A stretch of 64,000 bases of DNA from Sporosarcina sp. (GCA_026169375.1 JAPFCR010000001.1:1-64000), one strand, 5' to 3'; shown: positions 29,146 to 38,052, counted from the first letter of the stretch. The notes: a model not told the origin generated them from the letters alone. A program made the numbers and translations.

Positions 29146-29393
29146 GTTGATTTCCGTTACAGGCGGGCCCTTTCTAGCTTCTGAAGGCAGATGCTTAGGT
29201 CATAAGCCAACTCGATTACGTGGCAAAGATCGCCACTGCATCGATTCGTCTTATGTCCTCCGCATCTAAGCGTGCCTTCTTCAGCTTTAATCTTTTCCGC
29301 GGGCATGGCTTTAATCTCCTCGTCACTGCGTTCCTGCGGGGCTTTCAGCTCACGCTATTCCCGCAGGAGTCGCCGCCTTTCACTCCAATCAAC
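29146..29393. repeat. family B palindromic repeat with a nested family A unit
   Basis: Outer element with 21-bp imperfect terminal inverted repeats: GTTGATTTCCGTTACAGGCGG at 29146 and the complement of GTTGATTGGAGTGAAAGGCGG ending at 29393 (16 of 21 match). The inner stem TCCTGCGGG/CCCGCAGGA lies at about 29331-29367. A 111-bp family A hairpin (29176-29286) interrupts its left half. A second family B copy lies at 49950-50132. Similar repeats are, from memory, abundant in Bacillales intergenic regions. The rest of the 29032-29572 gap shows no gene. Confidence 0.75.
29176..29286 (-). repeat. family A hairpin unit, nested copy
   Basis: Inverse-complement copy of the units in the 37.6-38.0 kb array: ends AGCT, core hairpin GTGGC/GCCAC, arms CAGATGC/GCATCTG-type and CTTATG/CATAAG-type. 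The arm GAAGGC/GCCTTC replaces GGAGGC/GCCTCC of the array copies, a base-pair change that keeps the stem. Confidence 0.75.
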
Positions 29394-29572
29394 AGAGATA
29401 ACTACAAACATTATAGTGATAATTACATAACAACATTCGTCTATAAAGTGAAGTATAGTAATTATGAAATCGATTAAAACATATAACAAATTTCTCTTAT
29501 TAATTAAAACTCTTGTCTTATTTTAAAGATGTTCGCCGGTAGTTGCAACCAATGCGTACTTTTAGGGAAGAC

Positions 29573-30109
29573 TTACGTAGGTGAGTTGTTATTTTTTTCA
29601 CGATAATATTTTAATTGTCCAATGAGTAAATGTAAAATATGTACAAATAGTTCGACTCTTGTAATCGAGCCCGCTGTAAACATTCCCATCGCACCTTCTT
29701 TTTGCCGAAGATCATTTTCCTTAAAGTATTGTTCAATGACTGGTCCCAATTCTTTTCCATTTTCAATCTCTCTCGCAATCTCCATTGGTAGCGGAATTTG
29801 AGCACCGCCTGCTGTTATTATATGGCCGTCAGGTAATGCAAGCGCTCCCCAGTTACAAATATATAAATTGTCTCCTAATCTTCGTACGCCACCTTCTAGA
29901 CCAATCCCGATTGCCTCTGGATTTTTTCTACTCACATCTTTCGCACGATTCACAGCCCCCTGGATTGTTTCTTCATCACCAATCGGTTGTTCTGACACGC
30001 CTGAAACGGAAGCCATTTGATGAATTGACGAACTCGGCTTATATTCAAAAACTACTTTTTTCGTTGCTTCAACTTTTGCTTGATTCATCGATCCGACGAT
30101 ATACTTCAT
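29573..30109 (-). CDS. DUF84 family inosine/xanthosine triphosphatase-like protein
   Basis: A 178-residue member of the DUF84/YjjX family of house-cleaning NTPases that hydrolyse non-canonical purine triphosphates (ITP, XTP); the fold is Maf/ITPase-like. Visible family segments are VGSMNQAKVEATKK at the start, SGVSEQPIGDEETIQGAVNRAK (about 37-58), GIGLEGGV near 67 and GAMGMFTAGSITR near 140. The start MKYIVGSMNQ is the usual one; the frame also opens nine codons... earlier start codons upstream overlap a terminator-like hairpin. Substrate is inferred from the family only. Confidence 0.8.
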   Translation of the reverse strand: MKYIVGSMNQAKVEATKKVVFEYKPSSSIHQMASVSGVSEQPIGDEETIQGAVNRAKDVSRKNPEAIGIGLEGGVRRLGDNLYICNWGALALPDGHIITAGGAQIPLPMEIAREIENGKELGPVIEQYFKENDLRQKEGAMGMFTAGSITRVELFVHILHLLIGQLKYYREKNNNSPT

Positions 30110-30130
30110 TTTAAACCCTCTTTTCATGAT

Positions 30131-30160
30131 AAAACCGTCCTTCCACTTTCGAAAGGACGG
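30131..30160 (-). terminator. hairpin between ytoP and the DUF84 gene
   Basis: CCGTCCTT and AAGGACGG pair; on the minus strand it is followed by TTTTATC, so it can terminate ytoP transcripts. It also contains the AAGGACGG that could serve as ribosome-binding sequence for the next gene. Confidence 0.6.
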
Positions 30161-30190
30161 CGGATGTCACACTAAAGCGTGATTAAATCA

Positions 30191-31264
30191 TTAACCGTTT
30201 TGTTTAATTGTTTCAACTGTTGTTTTATCACATGATTGAACTAACTTCACGAGTAGCTCTTTTGCAGCAGCATAGTCGTCTGTATGAATAATCGAAGCCG
30301 CTGTATGGATATAACGTGAACAAATCCCAATAACTGCGCTTGGAATTCCTTCGTTCGCCATATGCACGCGCCCCGCATCAGTCCCGCCTGCTGAAACGAA
30401 GTATTGATAAGGGATATGATTAGATTCAGCAGTGTCTAAAATAAACTCACGCATACCACGGTGAGTAATCATTGTACGGTCCATAATACGTAGTAACGTA
30501 CCTTCTCCAAGTTGACCAAACTCTTCTTTTTTACCTGATGCATCATTTGCCGGGCTTGCATCCAATGCGAAGAACAAATCTGGCTGAATCATTGTCGCAG
30601 AAGTTTGTGCCCCGCGTAGACCTACTTCTTCTAAAACGTTTGCACCGGAATATAATGTGTTTGGTAAATCCTTTCCGTGAACTTCTTTTAATAACTCAAT
30701 AGATAAGCCACAACCGTAACGATTATCCCAAGATTTCGCCATAATTTTCTTTTCATTTGCCATTGGCGTAAATGGACAAACTGGGACAATTTGTTGTCCT
30801 GGGCGAATGCCAATTTTCTTAGCATCTTCTTTATTATCCGCACCAATGTCAATTAACATATTTTTAATGTCCATTGGTTTATTTCTTACTTCATCGCTTA
30901 ATAAATGTGGGGGAATTGAACCAATTACACCAATCACTGGACCATTATCCGTAATGACTTCAACACGTTGTGCTAATAGGACTTGGCTCCACCAGCCGCC
31001 AAGTGGTTGAAAACGAAGCATACCGTTCTCTGTAATTGACGTCACCATAAAACCAACTTCATCCATATGACCTGCGACGAGAATTCGCGGACCATCTTCA
31101 GGACCTTTCCTTACACCAAAAATGCCACCAAGATTATCTTGAACAACTTCATCTGCATATTTTGTGAGTTCTTCACGCATATAAGCTCGAACTGCATGCT
31201 CATTTCCCGGGGCACCTGGTAGTTCTGTTAACGTTTTAAACATTTCTAAAGTCTCTTTTTTCAC
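30191..31264 (-). CDS. ytoP: M42 family aminopeptidase (glutamyl aminopeptidase-like)
   Basis: A 357-residue cytosolic metallo-aminopeptidase of family M42, forming dodecameric tetrahedral shells that trim peptides. Metal-binding segments are [10 protein letters not shown] (His66, Asp68), [10 protein letters not shown] (Asp near 180), LEEVGLRGA (Glu pair near 213) and the late [11 protein letters not shown]. The start is GTG at 31264 behind GGGAGG. B. subtilis ytoP is in the same neighbourhood. Working next to the Opp operon's products, it could degrade imported peptides, but that link is an inference. Confidence 0.93.
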   Translation of the reverse strand: MKKETLEMFKTLTELPGAPGNEHAVRAYMREELTKYADEVVQDNLGGIFGVRKGPEDGPRILVAGHMDEVGFMVTSITENGMLRFQPLGGWWSQVLLAQRVEVITDNGPVIGVIGSIPPHLLSDEVRNKPMDIKNMLIDIGADNKEDAKKIGIRPGQQIVPVCPFTPMANEKKIMAKSWDNRYGCGLSIELLKEVHGKDLPNTLYSGANVLEEVGLRGAQTSATMIQPDLFFALDASPANDASGKKEEFGQLGEGTLLRIMDRTMITHRGMREFILDTAESNHIPYQYFVSAGGTDAGRVHMANEGIPSAVIGICSRYIHTAASIIHTDDYAAAKELLVKLVQSCDKTTVETIKQNG

Positions 31265-31428
31265 GAATAATTCCTCCCAAATTAAATTCTATCTTTCTTT
31301 TAGTGTAAACGATTTATCTGAAAACTTCCATCTCATTTTGGAAAGCGAAATACTTTTCTAGTTTAGATTAACAGCCATCCACTCGTTTATGTTATAATAA
31401 TAGAAAGACTAAATTGGAGGTTTGCCTT

Positions 31429-31746
31429 ATGAAATGTAAAGATTTTCTTGCGGGTATTTTAACGGGGATTGCAGCTGGAATCGTTGTTAAAGAAGTGATT
31501 GATCGTACAAGCCCATATGTTTCTGCAGACACTGTTTTAAACGGCATTAAAGACGAATTTAAAAAAGAAGGACCGATTGACGGCTCTTGGATTGTTATGA
31601 AGACTGAGCCATTTGAAAATAAGATGATTTTTATGGACGTTTACCGCGGTGGTATTTCTAGAATTATGAACGGTGAACTAGAACAATACGAATTCGCTGC
31701 TGACGCGACAACAGGCACAGTTGTTGAATTAAAGAAACGTGCTTAA
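31429..31746 (+). CDS. ytzB: small PepSY-like protein YtzB
   Basis: A 105-residue protein. An N-terminal hydrophobic segment (FLAGILTGIAAGIVVKEVI, about 5-23) could be an uncleaved anchor. The rest (SWIVMKTEPFE...VYRGGISRIMNGELEQYEFAADATTGTVVEL) reads as one PepSY-like domain, a fold that often inhibits peptidases. It lies divergent from the M42 peptidase ytoP, as ytzB does in B. subtilis. The ATG follows GGAGG; a TATAAT box lies at 31393-31398. Confidence 0.8.
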   Translation: MKCKDFLAGILTGIAAGIVVKEVIDRTSPYVSADTVLNGIKDEFKKEGPIDGSWIVMKTEPFENKMIFMDVYRGGISRIMNGELEQYEFAADATTGTVVELKKRA

Positions 31747-31748
31747 CA

Positions 31749-31792
31749 AAAACCAACAATGAATGGTAGAAACCATTCATTGTTGGTTTTTT
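31749..31792. terminator. bidirectional terminator between ytzB and ytnP
   Basis: AAACCAACAATGAATGG pairs perfectly with CCATTCATTGTTGGTTT around TAGAAA, with A and T runs on the two sides. Confidence 0.92.
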
Positions 31793-31793
31793 G

Positions 31794-32645
31794 TTATACA
31801 TTCTTTGTACGCTTGACGCTTTCAACAATATTTCTTCCTGTTTCATCCCATTTGACGAGTCGATAAACAGCATCATGATAAAAACTATACCAATAATTCC
31901 CTTTTATCCCTTCAGCCATCAACTTCTCTTTCGCCGTAATTGAATCCATTGGATAATCATCATAAGAAAGCACCCATAATGGATTACTATGCGCATGTGT
32001 TGGCATGATGTCTCCCATATGTAAAATGGTCTCATCATATTGCGTTAACTTTATGACACAATGCCCATTACTATGACCGCCTGTATGAATCATCTCAATA
32101 CCTGGTAAAATTGTGATTCTTTTTTGAAAAGGCTTTACTTGATCTTGAACAGCTTCCCAATTTTGTTTCCAGTAGGTGTTTTTAGAACGAATATTAGGAT
32201 TGCGCATCTCATCCCATTCAACTTGTGATGTGTAAATATCTGCGTTTGGAAAAGTAGACACTAATTGCTCGCCTTCCCACCTCGTCAACCCTGCTGCATG
32301 ATCATTATGTAAATGAGTCATTAAAATCATATCAATTTCTTCTGGCTGAACCCCTAGTGTTGTTAACTCTTTAAGTACACTCGATTCATCAACGATGCCA
32401 AGATTTCGTTTCAACTTATCACTCAACTTGTCATTGCCTAGCCCAGTATCAATTAAAATATTTTTACCTTGGTAACGAATTAAAATAGGATGCGCAGCTA
32501 ATTCGATTAAATTATCGTCTATCACATCATACTTTCTTGACCATAAAACCTTCGGAACAGGACCAAACATCGTGCCCCCATCTAAATAGTTCAGTCCCCC
32601 GTTTAACCAAGTTAATGTCATATCATGAAATATAAACTGGTCCAT
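31794..32645 (-). CDS. ytnP: metallo-beta-lactamase fold hydrolase, YtnP-like lactonase
   Basis: A 283-residue dinuclear zinc hydrolase. The signature HLHNDHAAG (H111, H113, D115, H116) is intact, followed by the later ligands in HTGGHSNGHCVI (about 194-204) and the C-terminal YSFYHDAV. B. subtilis YtnP, the likely orthologue by neighbourhood (next to ytoP/ytzB), is reported as a quorum-quenching lactonase. The ATG follows AGGGGTG. Substrate cannot be read from the sequence. Confidence 0.87.
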   Translation of the reverse strand: MDQFIFHDMTLTWLNGGLNYLDGGTMFGPVPKVLWSRKYDVIDDNLIELAAHPILIRYQGKNILIDTGLGNDKLSDKLKRNLGIVDESSVLKELTTLGVQPEEIDMILMTHLHNDHAAGLTRWEGEQLVSTFPNADIYTSQVEWDEMRNPNIRSKNTYWKQNWEAVQDQVKPFQKRITILPGIEMIHTGGHSNGHCVIKLTQYDETILHMGDIMPTHAHSNPLWVLSYDDYPMDSITAKEKLMAEGIKGNYWYSFYHDAVYRLVKWDETGRNIVESVKRTKNV

Positions 32646-32696
32646 TCAAAACACCCCTTATCGTTTCTTCACTCAAAACCTGTGTTTACGAAGTGA

Positions 32697-33668
32697 TTAC
32701 ACTTCATCCATTTCCTCATCACTCAACTCTCCTGTATTTTCTAACAAACGACTTCTTGCTGTGGTTTGTCCGACATCTAAAATGGTTTGTGCTGCTCTAA
32801 ATTGAGTGAATTTTAACGGTGTTGACATCTTTTTAATCGAATCGAACCAATCTTCATAGGAACGTCGATCGATTAACTCTAAATCATATCCACCTAATGG
32901 ATAGTCAATGTACCCATTGCGCGAAATTAGGTATTTTCGAATTGGAAATTCAATTCCCTTTTCTTTGAATAACTGCGCAATAATTTTTGTCATTCGATTT
33001 AACGAAATTAATGGATTTAACACTTTTACTTCTTGTTCTCCGATACGTTTAACCCAAAATCGATTGCTCTCATAACTAAAAACGGCTAAGTCTTCCGCTT
33101 CAACTACTGTAATACACATACACTCTACTGGAGTAAGTAAAATAATATCCAACTCAACAGGTGCTTTTTGTAATTTAATAATTGGCTCATAAAACAATAA
33201 ATAACTATCCGGTAACTCTTGTAAAAATGAACGCAATAATGAGTCTCTCAAGTACTTTGGTGCAACTTGAGACTTATCCGTTAACGTAGAACTTGCCCAT
33301 TTAATTTGAAAATGAAAAAGTTGATCTAAATACAATTTCCTTAACTGTTCGGGCGAATTTGGTTGATATATAATATTCGGATTAAAATCAAAACCTTCAT
33401 CTTCATCCTCTACATCATTTTGCAACTCTTCTTCAGCTTCTTTTTGATTTCCTTTGAAGAAATTTAACAAGGAAGAGAGTGTACCTTTTGGCTTATACTC
33501 TTCCTCGTCTATCAAGTCATTTTCTACTGCTTCATACTTTCCATTTTCCCATTGAATCTTCATCCGGTTCCATTGATACTTTTTGAGTCGGAGAAACTGG
33601 TTAGGATAACGCGTTAAGTCATTTTCATACCTAGAAATATAATCTAGTAACTTGACGAGTTGTGCCAT
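32697..33668 (-). CDS. protein of unknown function, possible NERD-like nuclease-related fold
   Basis: I do not recognise this 323-residue protein firmly. It is soluble, with a charged acidic stretch (about 85-110, EEELQNDVEDEDEGFDFN) and a later region (about 175-250) where LDIILLTPVECMCITVVEAEDL followed by strands and WVKRIGEQEVKVLNPL recalls NERD domains (restriction-nuclease-like fold), although the catalytic Asp/Glu-x-Lys pattern is not evident. The start ATG follows GGAG. It sits between ytnP and dat with about 50 bp on each side, so it is likely cotranscribed with them. Confidence 0.6.
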   Translation of the reverse strand: MAQLVKLLDYISRYENDLTRYPNQFLRLKKYQWNRMKIQWENGKYEAVENDLIDEEEYKPKGTLSSLLNFFKGNQKEAEEELQNDVEDEDEGFDFNPNIIYQPNSPEQLRKLYLDQLFHFQIKWASSTLTDKSQVAPKYLRDSLLRSFLQELPDSYLLFYEPIIKLQKAPVELDIILLTPVECMCITVVEAEDLAVFSYESNRFWVKRIGEQEVKVLNPLISLNRMTKIIAQLFKEKGIEFPIRKYLISRNGYIDYPLGGYDLELIDRRSYEDWFDSIKKMSTPLKFTQFRAAQTILDVGQTTARSRLLENTGELSDEEMDEV

Positions 33669-33729
33669 ATTTCATCAACTCCATTCTGCTAATCGAAAAT
33701 CTAAACTACTCATGGCAAGATCAGAATAA

Positions 33730-34590
33730 TTAGACACGCCCTTCTTTATTTAAGAGCGGAATTTTTGTCGCAAATGCATCTTGTATCTTCTTCGTGAGTG
33801 CACCTCTTAAGCCGTCATCAATTATCTTATCATCTACTCGAGCAATCGGCATTACTTCTGCCGTAGTGGATGTATAAAACATTTCATCCATCTCGAAAGC
33901 TTCTTCTAATGTAAATGGTTTTTCTTCAACTGGAATATTTAATTCGTCACAAATTTGAAGAACAACTTGACGTGTAATTCCTTCTAATATTAAATTTGTC
34001 ACAGGATGTGTCCTAACGATTCCATCTTTAATGCCAAACATATTCGTTGAAGAACCTTCAGTGACAGTTCCATCGCGGTGAAGAATTGCTTCTTCATAAC
34101 CACCAGCTTTCGCTTCTTCTTTCGCTAATACGCTTCCTAGTAAGTTTAAACTTTTAATATCACAGCGTAGCCAGCGAATATCTTCAACTGATTTGACCGC
34201 AACTCCTTTTTCCATAGCGGCTAGCGGGCGTTCACCTGTCATTGTATAAGCTGTTAAAATCGCCGGTACTGTTGGCGTTGGGAAATGATGTTGCCTCGGT
34301 GAAGCCCCACGTGTTACTTGCATATAAATATGTCCATTCACCAATTCATTGTCTACGATCAACCTACGCGCAATTCCCATAACTCCAGCTCTGTCATAAG
34401 GAATTGTTAATTGAATTTTTTCTGCGCTTGCAAACAATCGTTCAATATGCTCATCAGCTGTAAATAATTCACCATCGTACACTTTAATGACCTCATACAC
34501 ACCGTCACCAAAATAATAACCACGATCGTCAATTGAAATCTTCACTTCATCTTGCTTCGTAAATTGACCATCAATAAAATATAAAGACAT
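33730..34590 (-). CDS. dat: D-amino acid aminotransferase
   Basis: Fold-type IV PLP aminotransferase of 286 residues that interconverts D-alanine, D-glutamate and their 2-oxo acids, giving D-Glu for wall synthesis. The PLP lysine lies in CDIKSLNLLGSVLAK (near 143), the cofactor-binding EGSSTNMFGI near 176, and the C-terminal TSTTAEVMPI near 240. The start at 34590 (MSLYFIDGQF) is six bases after GGGGGAAA. Length agrees with Bacillus Dat (about 283). It may equally serve as a supply of D-Ala. Confidence 0.92.
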   Translation of the reverse strand: MSLYFIDGQFTKQDEVKISIDDRGYYFGDGVYEVIKVYDGELFTADEHIERLFASAEKIQLTIPYDRAGVMGIARRLIVDNELVNGHIYMQVTRGASPRQHHFPTPTVPAILTAYTMTGERPLAAMEKGVAVKSVEDIRWLRCDIKSLNLLGSVLAKEEAKAGGYEEAILHRDGTVTEGSSTNMFGIKDGIVRTHPVTNLILEGITRQVVLQICDELNIPVEEKPFTLEEAFEMDEMFYTSTTAEVMPIARVDDKIIDDGLRGALTKKIQDAFATKIPLLNKEGRV

Positions 34591-34706
34591 ATCCATTTCC
34601 CCCTACATTTTTTATAAAAGACAATTTTCTTATTTTATATACCTTCTTTATTTTCGCATGATTTCTATTGAAAAGAAAGAGTTTGTCAGATTTATTTTTG
34701 TTTACA

Positions 34707-34735
34707 TTGAATTTTCTCAAAAATTTTACTATAAT
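34707..34735 (+). promoter_or_regulatory. promoter of ytzE
   Basis: TTGAAT, a 17-bp spacer and TATAAT on the + strand, giving a leader of about 150 bases before the TTG start. No regulatory hairpin is evident in the leader, and nothing else is seen in the 34591-34888 gap. Confidence 0.75.
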
Positions 34736-34888
34736 AAGATAAGGTCTAGTTCATTCTGACTTTATTTTGGCATATACTTTGCGCAGAAAGGAAGTGCGGC
34801 GCTCACAAATTTCAACATGTACTAAACAATTCATTAGTCTCATGGTTTTCGTTTTGGAAATAAGATGATTAAAGGAGAGGTTTTACAG

Positions 34889-35104
34889 TTGAAAAACACT
34901 ACTGAACGCATGCTTACTCGTATTAAAGATGTTTATATGTATATTCTTGACAATGGGACAGTTACGACTCAAAATGTAGTCGAAGAATTTGATATTACAC
35001 CTCGTACTGCGCAAAGAGATTTAAATGTACTGGAATACAATGAACTTGTTACAAGTCCTGTACGCGGAAAATGGACAACAACCTCTAAGGGAGTCGTTTC
35101 GTAA
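34889..35104 (+). CDS. ytzE: small DeoR-type HTH protein
   Basis: A 71-residue stand-alone DeoR winged-helix DNA-binding domain (TERMLTRIKDVYMYILDNGTVTTQNVVEEFDI, recognition helix TPRTAQRDLNVLEYNELV) with no sugar-sensing domain. It is likely a small transcription factor of unknown targets; B. subtilis has ytzE in this area. I place the start at TTG 34889 because AAAGGAGAGG lies eight bases upstream, while the earlier in-frame ATG at 34865 has none. Confidence 0.82.
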   Translation: MKNTTERMLTRIKDVYMYILDNGTVTTQNVVEEFDITPRTAQRDLNVLEYNELVTSPVRGKWTTTSKGVVS

Positions 35105-35142
35105 TATTAATTCGTTTCGACAGTCTTTAATGATTTTTCATA

Positions 35143-35183
35143 AAAACCAGGCAGAATCTTATCCCTAAGATTCTGCCTGGTTT
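35143..35183. terminator. bidirectional terminator between ytzE and rsuA
   Basis: AAACCAGGCAGAATCTTA pairs perfectly with TAAGATTCTGCCTGGTTT around TCCC; it serves both convergent genes. Confidence 0.92.
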
Positions 35184-35199
35184 ACTTCTATATCTTCAG

Positions 35200-35919
35200 T
35201 TAATCTTCCACAAGATCTTCTAATAACTGAAGTTCTTCTTCTGTCAATTCACGGTAACTACCAAGTGGGATTGACTCGTCTAATTGTAATGGCCCCATCG
35301 ATAACCTTTTTAAATAGACAACTTTCTTTCCAACAGCTTCAAACATTCTTTTTACTTGATGGAACTTCCCTTCCGTAATGGTTAGTTCGATTTCAGATAA
35401 TGCATCTGATTTTAAAACTTTCAACTTCCCTGGTTTTGTTTCGTACCCATCGTCTAATGTGACTCCTGCTGAAAAAGCTTTCACGTCTTCTTCAGTGACA
35501 ACTCCTTCAACATGCGCGTAATACGTTTTCGGCACATTTTTCCTCGGTGCTAATAAATTATGTGCAAGCTTCCCGTTATTTGAAATGAGTAGAAAACCTT
35601 CTGTATTTTTATCTAATCGACCGACTGGGAATGGTTTAAAATGGCGATGCTTATCACTTAATAAGTCAATCACTGTTTTTTCTCTTAAATCTTCTGTCGC
35701 TGATAGTACACCTTGTTTCTTATTCATCATGAGGTAAATAAATTCACGATAAACGACCGTTTCACCTAAACAAGTAATCTGGTCATTCTCTGGATTTACG
35801 TGAACGTTCGACTTTTTAATGACTTGGTCATTCACACGAACGGCACCATTTTTCAGTAATTGCCGCACTTCTTTTCTCGTACCGAATCCCATGTTTGCTA
35901 ATAATTTATCTATACGCAC
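35200..35919 (-). CDS. rsuA: 16S rRNA pseudouridine synthase RsuA
   Basis: Isomerises U516 of 16S rRNA. The 239-residue product has an N-terminal S4 domain (residues 1-60, RIDKLLANMGFGTRKEVRQLLKNGAVRVNDQVI) and the RsuA/TruA-like catalytic domain with the catalytic Asp in FPVGRLDKNTEGFLL (near 105). The start is GTG at 35919, six bases after AGGAGG, a site located in the end of murJ. The short gap of 10 bp to murJ indicates one operon, as in B. subtilis ytzG-ytgP. Confidence 0.93.
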   Translation of the reverse strand: MRIDKLLANMGFGTRKEVRQLLKNGAVRVNDQVIKKSNVHVNPENDQITCLGETVVYREFIYLMMNKKQGVLSATEDLREKTVIDLLSDKHRHFKPFPVGRLDKNTEGFLLISNNGKLAHNLLAPRKNVPKTYYAHVEGVVTEEDVKAFSAGVTLDDGYETKPGKLKVLKSDALSEIELTITEGKFHQVKRMFEAVGKKVVYLKRLSMGPLQLDESIPLGSYRELTEEELQLLEDLVED

Positions 35920-35929
35920 AGTATTCCTC

Positions 35930-37540
35930 CTAAAAACCAAACCTTTTCGTTATTCTTTTCAATCTGTCTCCAAAGAGTTTTTGCGTTAATCCTGTTTTCA
36001 ATGATAAATAACCATAAACGATGACGCCAACACTCGCACAAATAAAAACATAAAGAAGCGCAAGCATTTTTCCATCGACTGGCTTCATCAACGTTAACCC
36101 TTTTAATGTAAAGAAGACGGCAATAAACATGATGAGGTTTAATATGCCAATGAGTACAAACCTTCTAAATACAATAGACGATTTATAATCTAATGTCTTT
36201 TTAATGATATAAACATTCAGCCCGACTGCGACTATATAACCAATCGTCGTTGCCAAGATTGCCCCATTTGTTTCAAATAATTTAATAAGCGGAATGTTAA
36301 TCGCTAATTTTAGTAACAAGCCTAATAAACTCGTGAATACAATCCATTTATGGCGGTCAATTCCTTGTAAAATTGCCGCAGTCACTGTATATAGCCCGAA
36401 TAAGATCGCAACCGGGGCATAGTTCGCTAAAATCGATGCACCCACGTCACTTTTACTATATAAGAGCTGATACAATTCATTCGACAATACTGAAATACCG
36501 ATCACCATTGGGACAGTTAAATACATCATAATTTGATAGGTTTGATCGAGTGAGCGTGAAATTCCAACTTGATCTTTCTTCGCATAATAACCTGTAATAA
36601 CAGGAATTAATGCCATTGAAAAACCAGTTGCTACCATCACCGGAATCATGACGAATTTATGCGTTAGAAAGTTTAACATTCCTAAATACGTATGACTCAC
36701 TGCTGATAAACCAATTGACTTCATCGCTTTGTTAAACGTCAACATATCAACCAATTGATAAAGCGGATTAATAAGTCCGACTAAAACAAATGGTATAATA
36801 TACGTGATAATCTCCATTACCATTTCTTTAACAGGAACATCGCCTGCTTGTGGACTATTTTTTAAATACTGATCAAACTCCGGTTTATATCTTCTCCAGT
36901 ACCAATATAAAACACCTAAACTTGCGAGCGCGCCGATTGTTGCTGCAAATACCGCAAAGTTAATGGCAATTGTTGGCGATTCGTTTAAAAAATTCACAAC
37001 GATAAATGCACCAGCTAACACGACAATAATTCGAACAATTTGTTCAATCAATTGCGAAACAGCTGTTGGTTCCATTTTATTATACCCTTGTAAAAAGCCG
37101 CGGATCACACTCATCATTGGAACAACAATTAATGCAAAACTCACCCATCGAATAACATCAGCAATTTCTGTCACTGTAAAGGTTTGCTCATCATTCGCAA
37201 TCACAATACGGGCAATGGGTTCTGCTAAGAAAAACAATATTAAAAACGAAGCGATCCCCGTGAGGACCATAATGCCCATACTACCCTTCAATATTTTCCG
37301 CCCAGTTGCATAATCCCCTAATGCATTATATTTGGATACAAATTTCGAAATCGCAAGCGGTGCCCCCGAAATCGCAATTGATAGCGCAATATTATAAGGA
37401 ATGTAACCATACTGGTAAAGTGCAATATTCTCTTCACCAACAATTGCATAAAAAGGAATCACGTATAACAATCCAAGTGCCTTTGATAAAAACAATCCAA
37501 TCGTTAAAATCGCAGTCCCTTTAATAAGTTTTGACGACAT
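35930..37540 (-). CDS. murJ: lipid II flippase / MOP superfamily exporter (MurJ, YtgP)
   Basis: A 536-residue integral membrane protein with about 14 helices of the MOP/MVF superfamily (start KLIKGTAILTIGLFLSKALGLLYVIPFYAIVG; RGFLQGYNKMEPTAVSQLIEQIVR near 145 is a family hallmark). YtgP of B. subtilis is one of two lipid II flippases. It precedes rsuA in a two-gene operon. The exact start is uncertain: MSSKLIKG is chosen, with only weak GGATGG upstream. The opposite direction holds the hairpin array and ytfP. Confidence 0.9.
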   Translation of the reverse strand: MSSKLIKGTAILTIGLFLSKALGLLYVIPFYAIVGEENIALYQYGYIPYNIALSIAISGAPLAISKFVSKYNALGDYATGRKILKGSMGIMVLTGIASFLILFFLAEPIARIVIANDEQTFTVTEIADVIRWVSFALIVVPMMSVIRGFLQGYNKMEPTAVSQLIEQIVRIIVVLAGAFIVVNFLNESPTIAINFAVFAATIGALASLGVLYWYWRRYKPEFDQYLKNSPQAGDVPVKEMVMEIITYIIPFVLVGLINPLYQLVDMLTFNKAMKSIGLSAVSHTYLGMLNFLTHKFVMIPVMVATGFSMALIPVITGYYAKKDQVGISRSLDQTYQIMMYLTVPMVIGISVLSNELYQLLYSKSDVGASILANYAPVAILFGLYTVTAAILQGIDRHKWIVFTSLLGLLLKLAINIPLIKLFETNGAILATTIGYIVAVGLNVYIIKKTLDYKSSIVFRRFVLIGILNLIMFIAVFFTLKGLTLMKPVDGKMLALLYVFICASVGVIVYGYLSLKTGLTQKLFGDRLKRITKRFGF

Positions 37541-37621
37541 AATTCTACCATCCATTCTGTAAAATCTATCTAATAGTTTACCCTTGCTTACAACATTTCA
37601 CAATCATTAGCACAAATAATG

Positions 37622-37627
37622 TATAAT
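37622..37627 (+). promoter_or_regulatory. candidate -10 box upstream of the hairpin array
   Basis: TATAAT on the + strand a few bases before the array begins. No good -35 box is seen at 17 bp. If used, the whole array would lie in the ytfP leader. Confidence 0.35.
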
Positions 37628-37631
37628 GATT

Positions 37632-38014
37632 ACGAAAAGCTGAAGGAGGCGTTCAGATGCGACAGGCATAAAACAAGACAACGAAGTGGCGATTTTGCCA
37701 CGTAGTTGAATTGACTTATGACCCAAGCATCTGCCTCCTGAAGCTGGACATCACGAAAAGCTGAAACGCCTCGAAAGACGCGACAAGCGCTGGAAGACTT
37801 GAAATAAAGGCGCTCTTTGCCTTTATCTTCAAGACTGAAGCGACTCGAGCGACTAGGCGTTGAAGCTGGACATCACGAAAAGCTGAAGGAGGCGTTTAGA
37901 TGCGACAGGCATAAGACAAGGCAACGAAGTGGCGATTTTTGCCACGTAGTTGAATTGACTTATGACCCAAGCATCTGCCTCCTGAAGCTGGACATCACGA
38001 AAAGCTGAAACGCC
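37632..38014 (+). repeat. array of three about 109-bp hairpins with identical 13-bp linkers
   Basis: Units: A1 37638-37745, D 37759-37867, A2 37881-37989, then a 12-bp start of another D unit (38003-38014). Every unit begins AGCTGAA and ends GAAGCT, and each is followed by the same linker GGACATCACGAAA. A1 and A2 are almost identical (three substitutions, one T indel); D shares only the ends. All fold into long stems: A with GGAGGC/GCCTCC, CAGATGC/GCATCTG, CATAA/TTATG and core GTGGC/GCCAC; D with ACGCCT/AGGCGT, CTTGAA/TTCAAG and core TAAAGGC/GCCTTTA. No plausible protein is encoded. Confidence 0.85.
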
Positions 38015-38052
38015 CAAACAATCATTTTTCTACGAAAGTGTGGTTTATAAAT

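Noticed and set aside
29220-29477. 85-codon ORF on the + strand
   Set aside because: It lies in the family A/B repeat; low similarity to any protein pattern and no start signal.
37817-38008. 63-codon ORF on the + strand in the hairpin array
   Set aside because: It is produced by the repeats, has no ribosome-binding site and runs through palindromic sequence.
37632-38014. CRISPR array
   Set aside because: The repeated linker is only 13 bp and the intervening units are 109-bp palindromes, two of which are nearly identical; no cas genes are present.
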